NCBI GenBank assembly: GCA_014529385.2
Contig: CM043963.1
Span: 100,309,412-100,373,411, forward strand
Source: Adiantum capillus-veneris
Taxonomy: Eukaryota > Streptophyta > Polypodiopsida > Polypodiales > Pteridaceae
DNA length: 64,000 nt
Direction of reading: 5' to 3'
The notes under the pieces were generated by a model. That model did no database searches. It was not told where the DNA came from and saw only the letters and a list, made by a program, of their open reading frames with translations. The position numbers and the translations under genes are program-made. Below are positions 43,449 to 53,530 of this stretch, in pieces. Numbering within the stretch: position 1 is the stretch's first letter; every line of letters begins with the position of its first letter.

Positions 43449-44326
43449 AGACATCCTACACGTAGGATGTCTTTTTCATCAGAATTGGTTCATACTTGGC
43501 ATGCTGGTAGTGCATGGCTCATGGAACATGGCTATGTGCTTGGATATGGATTTGGATATCAAAAAGTGGATTTTTGGGCTGCTTCAGGCTTTAGGTCACA
43601 AATTGGGTAGAAAGTCCATAACAGGTAGCAAGTGATGTCCAAATGGGTTGAAAATTGGTATATGGGCTCTTTGCACCATGATATTGGCTCCCATGATGTC
43701 AGTCTTTGCAGAGAAGGCCTAAATTATGCTGGAGACATCCTACACATAGGATGTCTTTTTCATCAAAATGACATGAGATTTATTATGTGGGTAGTCCTTG
43801 GCCTATGGAACATGGCTATGCTCTTGGATTTGGATTTGGACAAGGATTGATGCTTGTAAGGGCCTGTGTGGTGGTTTTGGGCTCCAAAAGTGTATCTTGA
43901 AGGTGTTGGGGGTCAAAAATGATTAGAATGGCTTCAAAATTGACATATGAGCTCTTGATGATGAGGTGATTGGATTTGGAATGAGCAAACATCCTCTACA
44001 GGCCAAAAAATTCAAATAGACATCCTACGCGTAGGATGTCTACTTCACCAATTTTTGCTTTTGACCACACAGATTGGTTGGTGATGTGTTGGTGAATGTG
44101 TTGTGCAAGTTTCATGTGATTTGGACAAGATTTGGTAGGTCTATGGCCCATTATTGCCTCTATGTCCTAACTTTGTGTTTTCTCATGCATATGAGGTCAA
44201 TTTTGGTCCAATTGTGATGAGACTTGGTGGATAGCATGTAAAGGTCATTCAAAAAATGTGTATGATGAAAAATGTTGGAGTCTGTGCCCAGAAATGCCCT
44301 TGAGACATCCTACGCGTAGGATGTCT
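43449..44326. repeat. Four 24-bp palindromes at 284-285 bp spacing in D spacer
   Basis: Copies start at 43449 (one central change), 43733 (two changes), 44018 (perfect) and 44303 (perfect), so the intervals are 284, 285 and 285 bp. The intervening units are recognisably related (for example GGAACATGGCTATG in two units) but diverged, while the palindrome stays nearly exact. Confidence 0.95.
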
Positions 44327-46095
44327 CCTGATGATTTTTTCATGGTTTGTGCTCCTAGTGCCTGCCCTTTGTCCCCCTGAGTCCCTTTTAAGCCTAATTT
44401 CAACAAAAAAGTCAAATGGATAGAGCATAACTCCCTGTGTGGACTTCAGAGCCTCCGAGTCGTTTTCTGACTTTTGGAGTGCTTTTTGGCGATGAAATTT
44501 CTTGATGTTGGTCTCCATAGCTTCCCAATCCCTTGGGGATCCTTGCCGTATGGTTTTTGTCGACTTTGGCTTCACAGGAGCTTCATTTGGCAATTTGTCG
44601 CTCTAGAAGCACCCGTGGTTGCGTTCACATACCTTCGATGATTTGTGGTGGTCTACTACCATATGACTTGGTTGTTGATGGTCTAGGAAAGCCGCTCGTG
44701 AAGTTTGGTGGCAAATGCACATCCGGTTTGGCCGCAAGAGCAATTTGACGCTTTGTTTGTCTGATGCCGTTTTTGAATTTTAGTGCCGCTTCGGGTCACT
44801 TTTTGGTTATGTGGGTCACATAGACTTGTCGAGCATGTCGAGATGCTCCTACCCACAAATTTTGGTAGCATTCAGTCGCCTTTTCGCCGATTTCCCATTT
44901 GGTAGCCTCTTGCGGGTTTCTAGGAATTAGGGTTTTTCCTGGTGGTTTTCTACTGCCTTTGGACATCCAGGACTGGTCTCCTATGCTAGGGTAAGCTGCC
45001 GATGAAGTCTTGTTGCTTTTGGGTTAGCCGTTAGGTCGCCGTCTCTACTTGTAGGTCTCTACCGCTCGCTTTGTGTGTGAACCCTACGCTAGTTTTCGCG
45101 ACAGTATAACAAACATGCGCGAAAAGCTCAAGGTGGTGAGCCTACCTCTCATGTATGAAGCTCATCGGGTAGTCGTGCGCGTCGTAGAAGCTGCTGGAAG
45201 GTCCGTCCGCTCTAGGTGGCAGAAGCTCTCTCCACAAGGTCAATAGTGAAAATGAGCTAAAAATGAGGTGAAAATTTCTTATAATGGAGGTCCTTGAACC
45301 ACTTTTCATGAAATTTGACATGTGATCCTATTTTCTTGCGAGATGCGGTTTAGGCTCAAAAAATTCTTGATTTGGACTCAATTTGCTATGTTTACCAGAA
45401 ATTTGGCATTTCAGTCAAAACCTGGCCAAAACACGCTTTTCGCTCCAGTCTCATAATTGCACCCCCACTGTACCATAGGTTGTCCTATAGTCACTAATCA
45501 TCCCCATATTTTTTTTTCATTACGACCGTTTTTCACCTGCTTTTTGTATTTTTGAAGTTTTTCTGTCGAAATTTAGCAAAATTAAAAGGTAAATAGAAAA
45601 TCAAACCTAGAAAATCCCCAAAAATCATAATAAATCACAAATATCACCGCCAAACATTATATACACTCACATGCAATTTTTATGGCTGGATTTTTTCGTT
45701 TTACAAATATTTTGCCCGAAAAATGGCTATTTCTACTTATATACACACACCTAGGGGCTTGATTTGGCGTTTGGCCCCGTATACCTATAGATACATGTTG
45801 TATAAGGGCATATGTACTTGGGTTAGTCCAAAAAAAAATCGCAATCAAACAACAACCCTTCAAATAGTCAAAAATCATGCCCTTTTTTTGCTCTTTCTGC
45901 TATTGGTTCCGCATTTGAGAATTCCTCCCCCCCTCCTAGCCGGAGACGACAATGTATCACCTCGGAGTATGTGCCGTGCATAGGTTGAAAAATTTGTGCT
46001 AATGCTTGGCCGATTAATGTGGCCCTATGTTATGCATACTCGGTCAATGCATGGAAAAATTAATGTTGTGCAAGAGAAGGGAATAAGCAAGATGC
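44327..46095 (-). other. Non-coding spacer of element D
   Basis: 44327-45330 aligns with the first 870 bases of element A. 45331-46095 has no recognisable gene; an AT-rich stretch (45500-45700) is included. Confidence 0.7.
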
Positions 46096-46686
46096 TTATT
46101 GGCATTCGCCGTCGAGGTTTCCTATTTTCTTTGCAAGTAACAGCTGTAACTCTAGTGCTCTCTGTTTAATTGTCTTGTTTGCAAAAGGCAATCGCTTTGT
46201 CGCTTCTGTTGATATAGCCGTAGCTGTTTCTATGGAGATGATTGGCTTGGCTGGAATGGCCGTGGGCCGTATTGCCTTTGCTTTCCATTGGTATTTTGCT
46301 TTTGCCAGTTTTTGTAGATGTTTGGCTACTTCCTTTGTTGCCACTGTTTTGTTGTTGATTGGCATCCACATAAGTCGGCTGTCCTTTTTCAAATGCAGTT
46401 GTCTGCCTTTCGTTGTTGCTTGTACTGAAGGGAGTTCCTTTTGCTTTTGTTTTGGTATCCAAATGCGAGTGAAATTTGGGTTATGGATGAGCATTTTCTT
46501 TGGGATCCATATCTGTTTTATGCCCTTGGTTTTTGGTTGAACTATCTCCTTCGGTTGAATTCTTTCGTTGCATTGTTGTTTGTCTGTCATGTTATTTCTA
46601 TCTCCGCATCCATACTTGTTTCCCTTGTTTTGGTAACCTAGATCTTTGCATTGCGGCCAGCGACTTCGTATGTTTGTAATTAGCAT
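46096..46686 (-). pseudogene. Element D W-[IV]-P-K repeat region
   Basis: A 196-codon Lys/Gln/Asn-rich frame with IWIPKKML, IWIPKQKQ and LMWMPINN, and a C-terminal AxK/T-rich helix-like part. It follows the second protease domain. Composition and motif match the region after element C's protease (32525-33370). I do not know its function; the motif also recalls short W-V-P-K elements near zinc knuckles of some plant copia proteins. Confidence 0.5.
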
Positions 46687-46801
46687 GGTTGGCTTTTACC
46701 TATCTGTTGGCCTTTGGTATCATGTTGTTCTTTGGTGGTATTCTTGCTTTTGGCTCTTTTTCCAATGATTGCATTGCTTGCAGCTGATGATTCCGGTATT
46801 G

Positions 46802-47140
46802 CTAAGCAAATGCTATCACATGTTCTTCATGTGCATGCTGAATTATGACTGCCTTCGCATTCCAATCTATCTGCACATTGTACTCTTTTTGCCAAGGTTG
46901 TCCCAACATCATTGGGTGTTGTGTGCTTTCATCCTCCACCACATAGAATTTGTGTGGGTAAATATATTGATGTATTTGTACATGCAATATAGTCTATCCC
47001 AATGTTTTCAACGGGTGTGATGTACTACTTTCCAACACTTGAGGAGTAGGATGAAGTTGACATGTGGATTTGAGCTGTTGGTATAATCCGTAAGAGATCA
47101 AATTTGTTGGAGCTCCAGAATCAAGCAATGACGTCGATTC
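46802..47140 (-). pseudogene. Element D second aspartic protease domain (after integrase)
   Basis: In the same frame as the integrase C-terminus, SLLDSGAPTNLISYGL gives the D-S-G active site (codons at 47123-47115). The domain closes with HPMMLGQPWQKEYNVQIDW (46920-46865), equivalent to ILGRPW. One TAG at 46994 interrupts it; codons on both sides are in register. The regular protease of this element is separate (52669-51584). E has the same domain in the same place. A role in particle maturation or a host-directed activity would be inference. Confidence 0.8.
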
Positions 47141-47776
47141 AACTTGATTGCTGCCCACTTTGACTGCAATTATTGGCTCCACTGTATCTTCATCCAACTG
47201 CGTCCGTCGAATGGCATTGATTCGCAATGGTGTTCCACTTTGTTGTTGTTGTCGCAGAAGTCTTCTTTTTGCAATGCGTTCTTGTGCTTCTGCTTGAGCT
47301 TCTTCTCGTACTCTCTGTTTTTCCTTCATTCGTTGTTTTCCTTGATGAATTCGTTGGAGCATATCCTGTGTTAGTGGTAAATGATATTTCTTCAGTCGAC
47401 ATCCACTAATCCAGTTCGGCATTTCTTCACCTTCTAATGTAGCAAGCTTGACATCTCCAATTTGTGATAGATCACTAATCACAAATGGTCCCATCTCTCA
47501 CTTTTTAAGTTTCTTGGCATGTTGCTTCAAAGTATTAACAAGTACATAATCACCTGTTTTGAACTCTTTAGTGCGCACATTTTTGTCAAAAAATTCTTTT
47601 TGTCTTCTCTTTTTAGAATAGATTGAAGCTACAGCTCTCAAGAGGGGTTTATCTAGCTTTTCAAGATCATCTATTCTTGAAGAGAGCTCATGCCCTGTCC
47701 ATTCTAAACGTTTTTCTACTCGTAGAGTTGGAGTTAAAAACTGTATGGGTAGTATAGCATTTAGGCCAAACACCAT
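47141..47776 (-). pseudogene. pol: Element D integrase C-terminal domain
   Basis: FGLNAILPIQFLTPTLRVE and FKTGDYVLVNTLKQHAKKLKK precede a TGA at 47498 in the codon where related proteins have Arg, then GPFVISDL and VKLATLEGEEMPNWISGCRL. A charged RMKEKQRVREEAQAEAQERI helix links it to the second protease domain. Confidence 0.85.
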
Positions 47777-47779
47777 GTT

Positions 47780-48285
47780 TTACGGTGTTGTTCCTATCGA
47801 TGTTTTGTAAGCTACCCTGTATGCCCATAGTGTTGAGTGTAGCTGTTGATCCCAATCTGTTCTTGACTCTGACACTATTTTAGTAAGAACCGTGCATAGT
47901 GTTTTATTTGTGGCCTCAGCTTGTCCATTTGCCTGTGGATGGTATGGAGCAGATTTCCTATGTATGACCATGAATTCCTCTAGAAGATGTTCAATGAATT
48001 CATTAAGAAAATGGGTCCCACGGTCTCACTGACAATTTCTATAGGTAACCCGTAGCGTACAAAAACATTCTTATACAAAAATTGTGCAGTGGTCCGCGCA
48101 TCTGCTTTTTGCATTGCCTTGGCTTCCACCCATTTAGTGAGATAGTCCGTAGCCACAATGATATATTGGGTATGGGTGCGATATGTAGGGGGTGAGATAG
48201 GTCTCACAAAATCAATGCCCCATTTTGCAAATGCTCTTGCTCCCATCATTGGCCGTAGTGGCATCTCATCTCTCTTTATCGGCAC
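47780..48285 (-). pseudogene. pol: Element D integrase core
   Basis: FAKWGIDFVRPIS carries the first Asp, and SAPYHPQANGQAEATNK the Glu. Between them the second Asp block reads IVSETVGP instead of IVSD-type because of a two-base duplication (extra GA on the minus strand, 48023-48028), which also shifts the frame. WAYRVAYKTSIGTTP follows. The enzyme is inactive as it stands. Confidence 0.9.
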
Positions 48286-48800
48286 CTTGGTGCGCTAACA
48301 TGCGTCACAACCCTTTACAAACTCTTTAGCATCCATGTGCAATGTAGGCCACCATATTCCTGCGGGGTTAAGACAATTTTTGCCGTCTTATCGCCCAAAA
48401 AAATGGCCTCCACTAATTCCGCTATGTGCATGCTCTAGAATCAGCAGGTATTCGCTTTCACTTGCACAGATTCTAAGTTTATTGTCCTTTCCCCGCTTAT
48501 AGAGTTGGTTCCCAATCAACTGAAAGTCACGAGCTTCCAGCTCTATAGCTTTTTTCCGTGCTCTTGTGATGTTCTTAGGGAACGTCCTGGTGGTTAAAAA
48601 ATCAATGATATATTGACTCCATGCAGGTGCAATGTTTACTTGAAACAATGTCGCGTGATCCACTGGTCGTTTGGCACCACATATAGTACAATTGGTAGCA
48701 TAAGAATGTGTGTCTGCATACATAGTTGGCCAATAAACCCCTAACTGTTTCAGTCTCTGGTATGTTTTCACTGTTGAACAATGAAATGCACAATCCTGGA
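48240..48800 (-). pseudogene. pol: Element D double zinc-binding module
   Basis: First module: EAHVQDCAFH (His-x6-His), QLGVYWPTM, CTIC. Then LYKRGKDNKLRICASE, and a second module: HAHSGISGGHF, GIWWPTLHMDA, CDAC. Integrases normally have one HHCC module at the N-terminus, corresponding to the second here. Element E shows the same pair. A stop lies between GGHF and WWPTL in D. Confidence 0.75.
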
Positions 48801-48939
48801 CATGTGCTTCTTTAAGGTAGCACTCGAATTCTTCCGGATTTATACATAATCATAGGATTTGGTCCGATCCTAGATGATACAGTCGTCCTGCTATCAACTA
48901 GAAGTTTTTTGTTTGTCGAATTGTTTGTAGTTTGGATCT

Positions 48940-49400
48940 TTATTCAATATTATTAAACTCACTTCCAAAGGAAATAATGCTAAAAATTTCCTGAGACCAT
49001 TTGGGTACCATTTCAACATTGAAAAGATAAGCATCTGGTATGTCATCATCTACTCCTTCAGGAGCTTCCTCCTTGTGTATCCTTGAAAGATGATCCGCTC
49101 GTAGATGGGTTTTACCCTTTTTGACCACCACAGTGAATTCAAACTCTAGCAGTATAATAAACCAGCGTACAATTCTCTCTGTATTGCATGGTTTATTGAC
49201 CAGATACAAAAGAGGTTGATGATCTGTAAAGAACACAAATTTGTTTGGGAGCAAATAATGCCGAAACTTCTTTACAGAATAAATCATTCCTAACCCTTCC
49301 CATTCGGTGGTTGTGTAGTTCTTTTCCGCACTTTTTAATTGTCGGCTTGCATAACATACTGGAAAATCCATTGTTCCTTCTCTAGGTTGAGCCACAATAC
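48940..49400 (-). pseudogene. pol: Element D RNase H
   Basis: PVCYASRQLKSAEKNYTTTE, KFRHYLLPNKFVFFTDHQPL and LEFEFTVVVKKGKTHLRADHL give the Glu, the TDH aspartate and the C-terminal H-x3-AD-x-LSR. It degrades the RNA strand after first-strand synthesis. 151 codons are open; the N-terminal part lies upstream past frame breaks. Confidence 0.9.
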
Positions 49401-50242
49401 TCCCAATTGCATATGCAGAAGCATCAATGTGAACATGGAATATCTTTTCTCAATCTGGTGCCTTCAGTATAGGTGTTGATAAAAGGTTTTCCTTCAACTT
49501 TTGGTATGAAGTTTCACATTCCTCGGTCCAATTGAAATTGACTAGCAAACGATACAGAGGTTGTGCGATAACCGCATACATGTATATGAATCTTTGATAA
49601 TATCCGCAGTGTCCCATGAAGGATTGCACTTGTTTAGCATTAGTAGGCCTAGGTAGGTCCAGTATGACTTTGACTTTGTCTAGGTCAGTGTTATGCCATT
49701 TTTTGAGACAATGTGTCCTAAGATGCGGCCTTGCTTAACCATGAATATACACTTTTCCGAGTTAAGACAGATTCGATATGTCCTGCATTTTTCAAAGACA
49801 AATGGTCAATATGTTCCTCTCGTAGAAGAGAGTGTACACAAAGATCATCCATGTAAATTTCTAAGAATATTCTTAGATATTCTTTGAACGTGTGCGTCAT
49901 TAACCTTTGGAAGGTAGCTGGGGCATTAGTTAAGCCAAACGACATAACTAGATACACATAAATTCCCCATTCTGTGGCAAATGCTGTTTTGTGTTGATCC
50001 TCCTTTTCTATTGCCAGTTGGTTGTATCCTGAAAACCCATCCAGAAAGGAATAAGCCCGTTTTCCGGCCACCTGCTCAAGTACATGTTCTATGATTGGCA
50101 AGGGATAATTATCCCTTGTGGTGGTTGCATTTACCTTTTTGAGGTTTACATACATTCGCACTTTTCCATTCTTTTTGGGAACAACCACAATGGGTGACAC
50201 CCAATTTGTATGTTCGATTTCATAGATGAATTCAGCTTCCAT
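49401..50242 (-). pseudogene. pol: Element D reverse transcriptase
   Basis: The open part (50242-49718) shows NWVSPIVVVPKKNGKVRMYV, YPLPIIEHVL, FSGYNQLAIEK, FGLTNAPATFQRLM and IYMDDLCVHS, with the catalytic YMDD intact. From about 49800 to 49400 the connection region is broken (GHIESVLTRKSVYSWLSKAAS ends in frame loss). The palm is the best preserved part of D. Confidence 0.95.
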
Positions 50243-50293
50243 CAGTTTATCAATCTCTTCTTTGATTCGTTTAGAAAATGTGTCATTATATGT

Positions 50294-50728
50294 TTAAGGA
50301 CGTTGTTTGCTAGGTTTTGCATCCGATTTCAAAGGAATTGTATGTTGGCATATCGATGGATCAACTCCTTTGAGGTCTTTATAGGACCATGCAAACACAT
50401 CTTTATACTTCTTGAGAAGTTGTGTTATCCGTTCTTCTTCTTCAGGCTCTAAATCGTTTGCTATATAGACCACCTCTGGCTTTTCACCTGGTTCTGCAAG
50501 GTCTATCCTTTTTGCATTTTCTGGCCCATCGTAAGATTCTTGGTTGGTTCTTTCCCTGACTGGTGGTGTCATGATGATTTTTCTGTCATGGATGGTGAAT
50601 TTCCGAGAGTGTGATGGTACATTCATGTTTCCCTTTTCGGACTCTCCTTTACCATCATTATCTTCTTCCGTAGTCCATATCTCACGTAAAGACCGTTTCA
50701 GTTCTTGGTATTTCTGTTTACGTTCCAA
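50294..50728 (-). pseudogene. pol: Element D lead-in to RT
   Basis: The frame ends YKDVFAWSYKDLKGVDPSIC and HTIPLKSDAKPSKQRP, the standard segment preceding Ty3 RT. A stop (TAA, about 50294) separates it from the palm. Confidence 0.85.
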
Positions 50729-50965
50729 TTTGGTTCACTCTTGGTCTTTTGTTGTTTCTTTTTTTTATTTTTAAGATTTTTGTGATTTTGTTTGTGTTTT
50801 AGCTTTTCGTCCCTGTTTTATTTCCTCTCGCATTCTTTCCCTTCGATCTTTTGAGAATCTTCCTGATATTTGATCTTTTACACAATCCTCTGCTTTTACA
50901 AGCATCAAATAGTGAGTTTTACTTTTTATCCTAGGCATCAGGTTCTCTCTCACTTTGTTTCCTGC

Positions 50966-51487
50966 TCATTTCCTCCTATAGCGTTCCTGGCGTCTAGGGT
51001 GTTGATTAGCAAAATCATAAAACTTGATATTCTTGGCTTCCCTTCCACACTCACTTGAGGTGTCTGAACGCTCATTATCCGCATCATCATTTACTTCCAG
51101 ATGTTCAGAGGAGTTAAAAAACTCGTCTTGTTCCGGTGGTTCTATCGTCTCATCTTCTCCTGGTATAATGTTTACAATGTAGTAGGGTAGCACATCATAG
51201 CCATCCTTATCGCAAAATTTTGTTGTTGGACTATCTGTAATGGTACAGACATCCAATGTTGCTAGCATGTGTTCCCATTCTAGAGGTTCCAAGGCATCTT
51301 GAGGGAAAGGTTCCAGAATATACTCCTTGTCCTCAATTGCTCTTTCTAAGACGCATTCCTCTCTTCTTAAGCTTCCACAATGTAAAGCTCCGCACATCCA
51401 TAGATGTTTTTGTTGCCCTAACCATGCCGGGAGTTTTGATCCTGCTACTGTAGCTGAATCAAACTCTTCCACAGGTATTTGGTTCAC
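50966..51487 (-). pseudogene. pol: Element D protease-RT linker
   Basis: A linker with QQKHLWMCGALHCGSL, TTKFCDKDGYDVLPYYIV and an acidic tail. The same peptide order is found in E (39050-36500). No catalytic motif. From 50953 to 50771 a basic extension follows. Confidence 0.65.
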
Positions 51488-51583
51488 ATCTTTGTAACTA
51501 TGGTCTTTCAGGTGTATTTAAGTTGTTGTCTCGCCATGTCTGAGGTATATGTGGTCATAACCCCAATCTTGGACCATCTTCAA

Positions 51584-52669
51584 TTATCTCATGAATGGTC
51601 TTCCCAAGATGATTTTATAATTTTTCTTTTTATCAAAATCAACTATTGCAAATGTATGCTCATACTCGATTCCGCACGAAGTGACAATTACTTTTTCAAA
51701 GAGTCCTAGAGGCTTCTCCATGAACCCATCTACCAATTGCAATTTCATTCTGGTAGCTCTCAAAGCTGGTTTTCTCCATTTTTTCCAGATTTCCTTGGTG
51801 GCAATAGCAACTCCAGCTCCACTGTCAAGAATAGCTTTGGAAACTACTCCTTGGAATTCTATTGGTAGCGTGGTGTTTCCATCTTCTCCCTCGCAATACT
51901 CTCCAACCTTGTTTAATGGTACTGGCCTAGTGTTTAATTGAGGTCTATCCAACTCTCTGATCCCTTCCTGTAGCCTCAAGGTGGGGTCTTTCACTCCAAA
52001 TTTTTCTAGGCATTTACCAACTGTGGTCCACATGTTTGGTCGTAACCTTAGGAGTTCTGCTAATGTGATTGTGCATGCCACCGGGGTGGACAATAACTCA
52101 ATCGATCCTTGTGAATCCATCACTTTGTTAGAAGAAAGTCTTTGTGATGGGATTGCTCTCACTTCTGACTTGGCTTCATACTCTCCTAGGTAAGAGGGTA
52201 GAGTTCTCAGCGAGTTTGGTTGGCTCTGCCCCGAACTAATTGATCCTTGGTCTCCCCCTTGTGAATGTATCTCAAAGCTCATTTGTGACCTTGCCTCAAA
52301 TTCTTCAATAGGAGGTAAGGTTACATTCTTTTCTTTTCTCGTGCTATTCATGTGGTTACTCATCCTACTAGCCTTGTTGGCTTCATGGATTTGCTTCCAC
52401 AGATTGTCTAGACCGTTACAGTCCTTACCCATTTCTGTCAATATTTTAGGTGGGAACCCATCACTTTCCTCATCTGTGGTATTTGTCACTATGATAGGCT
52501 CTCCTCTAGACTCATAGGCATTAGTGATTCTTTCCTTTGTTTCTACATGTTTCTCTAAAGTTGGTTGGATAGGGGTTGGATCCGGTGCCTCATGCCAATT
52601 TGCAGATTTACTCAGCGGGTCTTCCATCAATGATTGGGCTATTTTGATCATCCTTTTACACATTTCCAA
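51584..52669 (-). CDS. pro: Element D first protease with N-terminal linker
   Basis: 361 open codons. After a Ser/Glu/Asn-rich linker, TRPVPLNKVGEYCE leads to KAILDSGAGVAIATK (D-S-G active site), a flap region (LVDGFMEKPLGLFEKVIV) and the closing IILGRPFMR, a complete retropepsin of about 110 residues. It would cleave the gag-pol polyprotein. It is the only domain of D in which every expected protease element is present without interruption. Confidence 0.85.
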   Translation of the reverse strand: MEMCKRMIKIAQSLMEDPLSKSANWHEAPDPTPIQPTLEKHVETKERITNAYESRGEPIIVTNTTDEESDGFPPKILTEMGKDCNGLDNLWKQIHEANKASRMSNHMNSTRKEKNVTLPPIEEFEARSQMSFEIHSQGGDQGSISSGQSQPNSLRTLPSYLGEYEAKSEVRAIPSQRLSSNKVMDSQGSIELLSTPVACTITLAELLRLRPNMWTTVGKCLEKFGVKDPTLRLQEGIRELDRPQLNTRPVPLNKVGEYCEGEDGNTTLPIEFQGVVSKAILDSGAGVAIATKEIWKKWRKPALRATRMKLQLVDGFMEKPLGLFEKVIVTSCGIEYEHTFAIVDFDKKKNYKIILGRPFMR

Positions 52670-52968
52670 CCTCTGTTTTTCTATTTCTACATATGGATAA
52701 GTGATCCACCTTTGCTCTTGGATTTGGTTCTTTTTAAGTTTAGCTTCATAAGCTTTTAGCTTCCTCCTGATCCTGCACTTTTGGGCTCTGCTATTTCCTT
52801 GGGTGCTATGGTTTCCGTGGTTTATGAGCTTAAGCTAGCTAGATCCTCTAACCGCTCTAATCTATCCTTTGTATGTTTCAACTCCTCGGATAGAGCTGTT
52901 TGCTCTCGTTCTTTCCTGGCTTTCATACGCGCCTTTCTAGCTTTCCAAGTGCTTCTCTGATCTTTCGT

Positions 52969-53526
52969 TTATGAACTTTGGGCATCGGTTTTTGGCTCTT
53001 CAACTATGGGTTGGTTCGTCATTCTTTGAACTTGGGCTCGTGTTACTGCCTGAATAGGTATGATTCTTTCATTTTCCAACCCTCCACTGGAAGGTACTGT
53101 TTCTAGCATGTTCAAGGTGGTTTTGGCTCCTTTGCTCGGGTTTTTAGGGCAATCGGGAATCAAATGAGTAACTCCACACTCAGTGCAATACGCGTTGACT
53201 CTAATGTTTTCATCATGAGGACAGTCTCTTAGCCAATGGTCTCCACCACACTTGTAGTAGGGTCCCTTTGGTTGTTGAGGTGCCCCTTGAGCTCCTCTTT
53301 GTTGGTATGCATGTCTCTGTCCACCCATGCCTCCGTTGGCTATGAACAACAATGTTTGTTCATCTAAGATATATCTCCCTTCTCCTGCTGCCTCTGCAGC
53401 TGTTGGTGGTCCCGTACTTCCTATCATGCTCCAGGGTTCTGGAATCGAGGGTTCTTTCAGTGGATAATAGATAGAGTTTGCCGCATATCCATTGGGATCT
53501 TCATAATATGCATGCACAGGCACCAA
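52969..53526 (-). pseudogene. gag: Element D nucleocapsid with short-spaced zinc knuckles
   Basis: KCGGDHWLRDC (the first Cys of the knuckle is replaced by Tyr) and CTECGVTHLIPDC have spacing C-x2-C-x3-H-x4-C. The same spacing is used in element C. A Gly/Gln-rich stretch precedes and a Ser/Gly linker follows. Confidence 0.8.
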
Positions 53527-53530
53527 AGCC

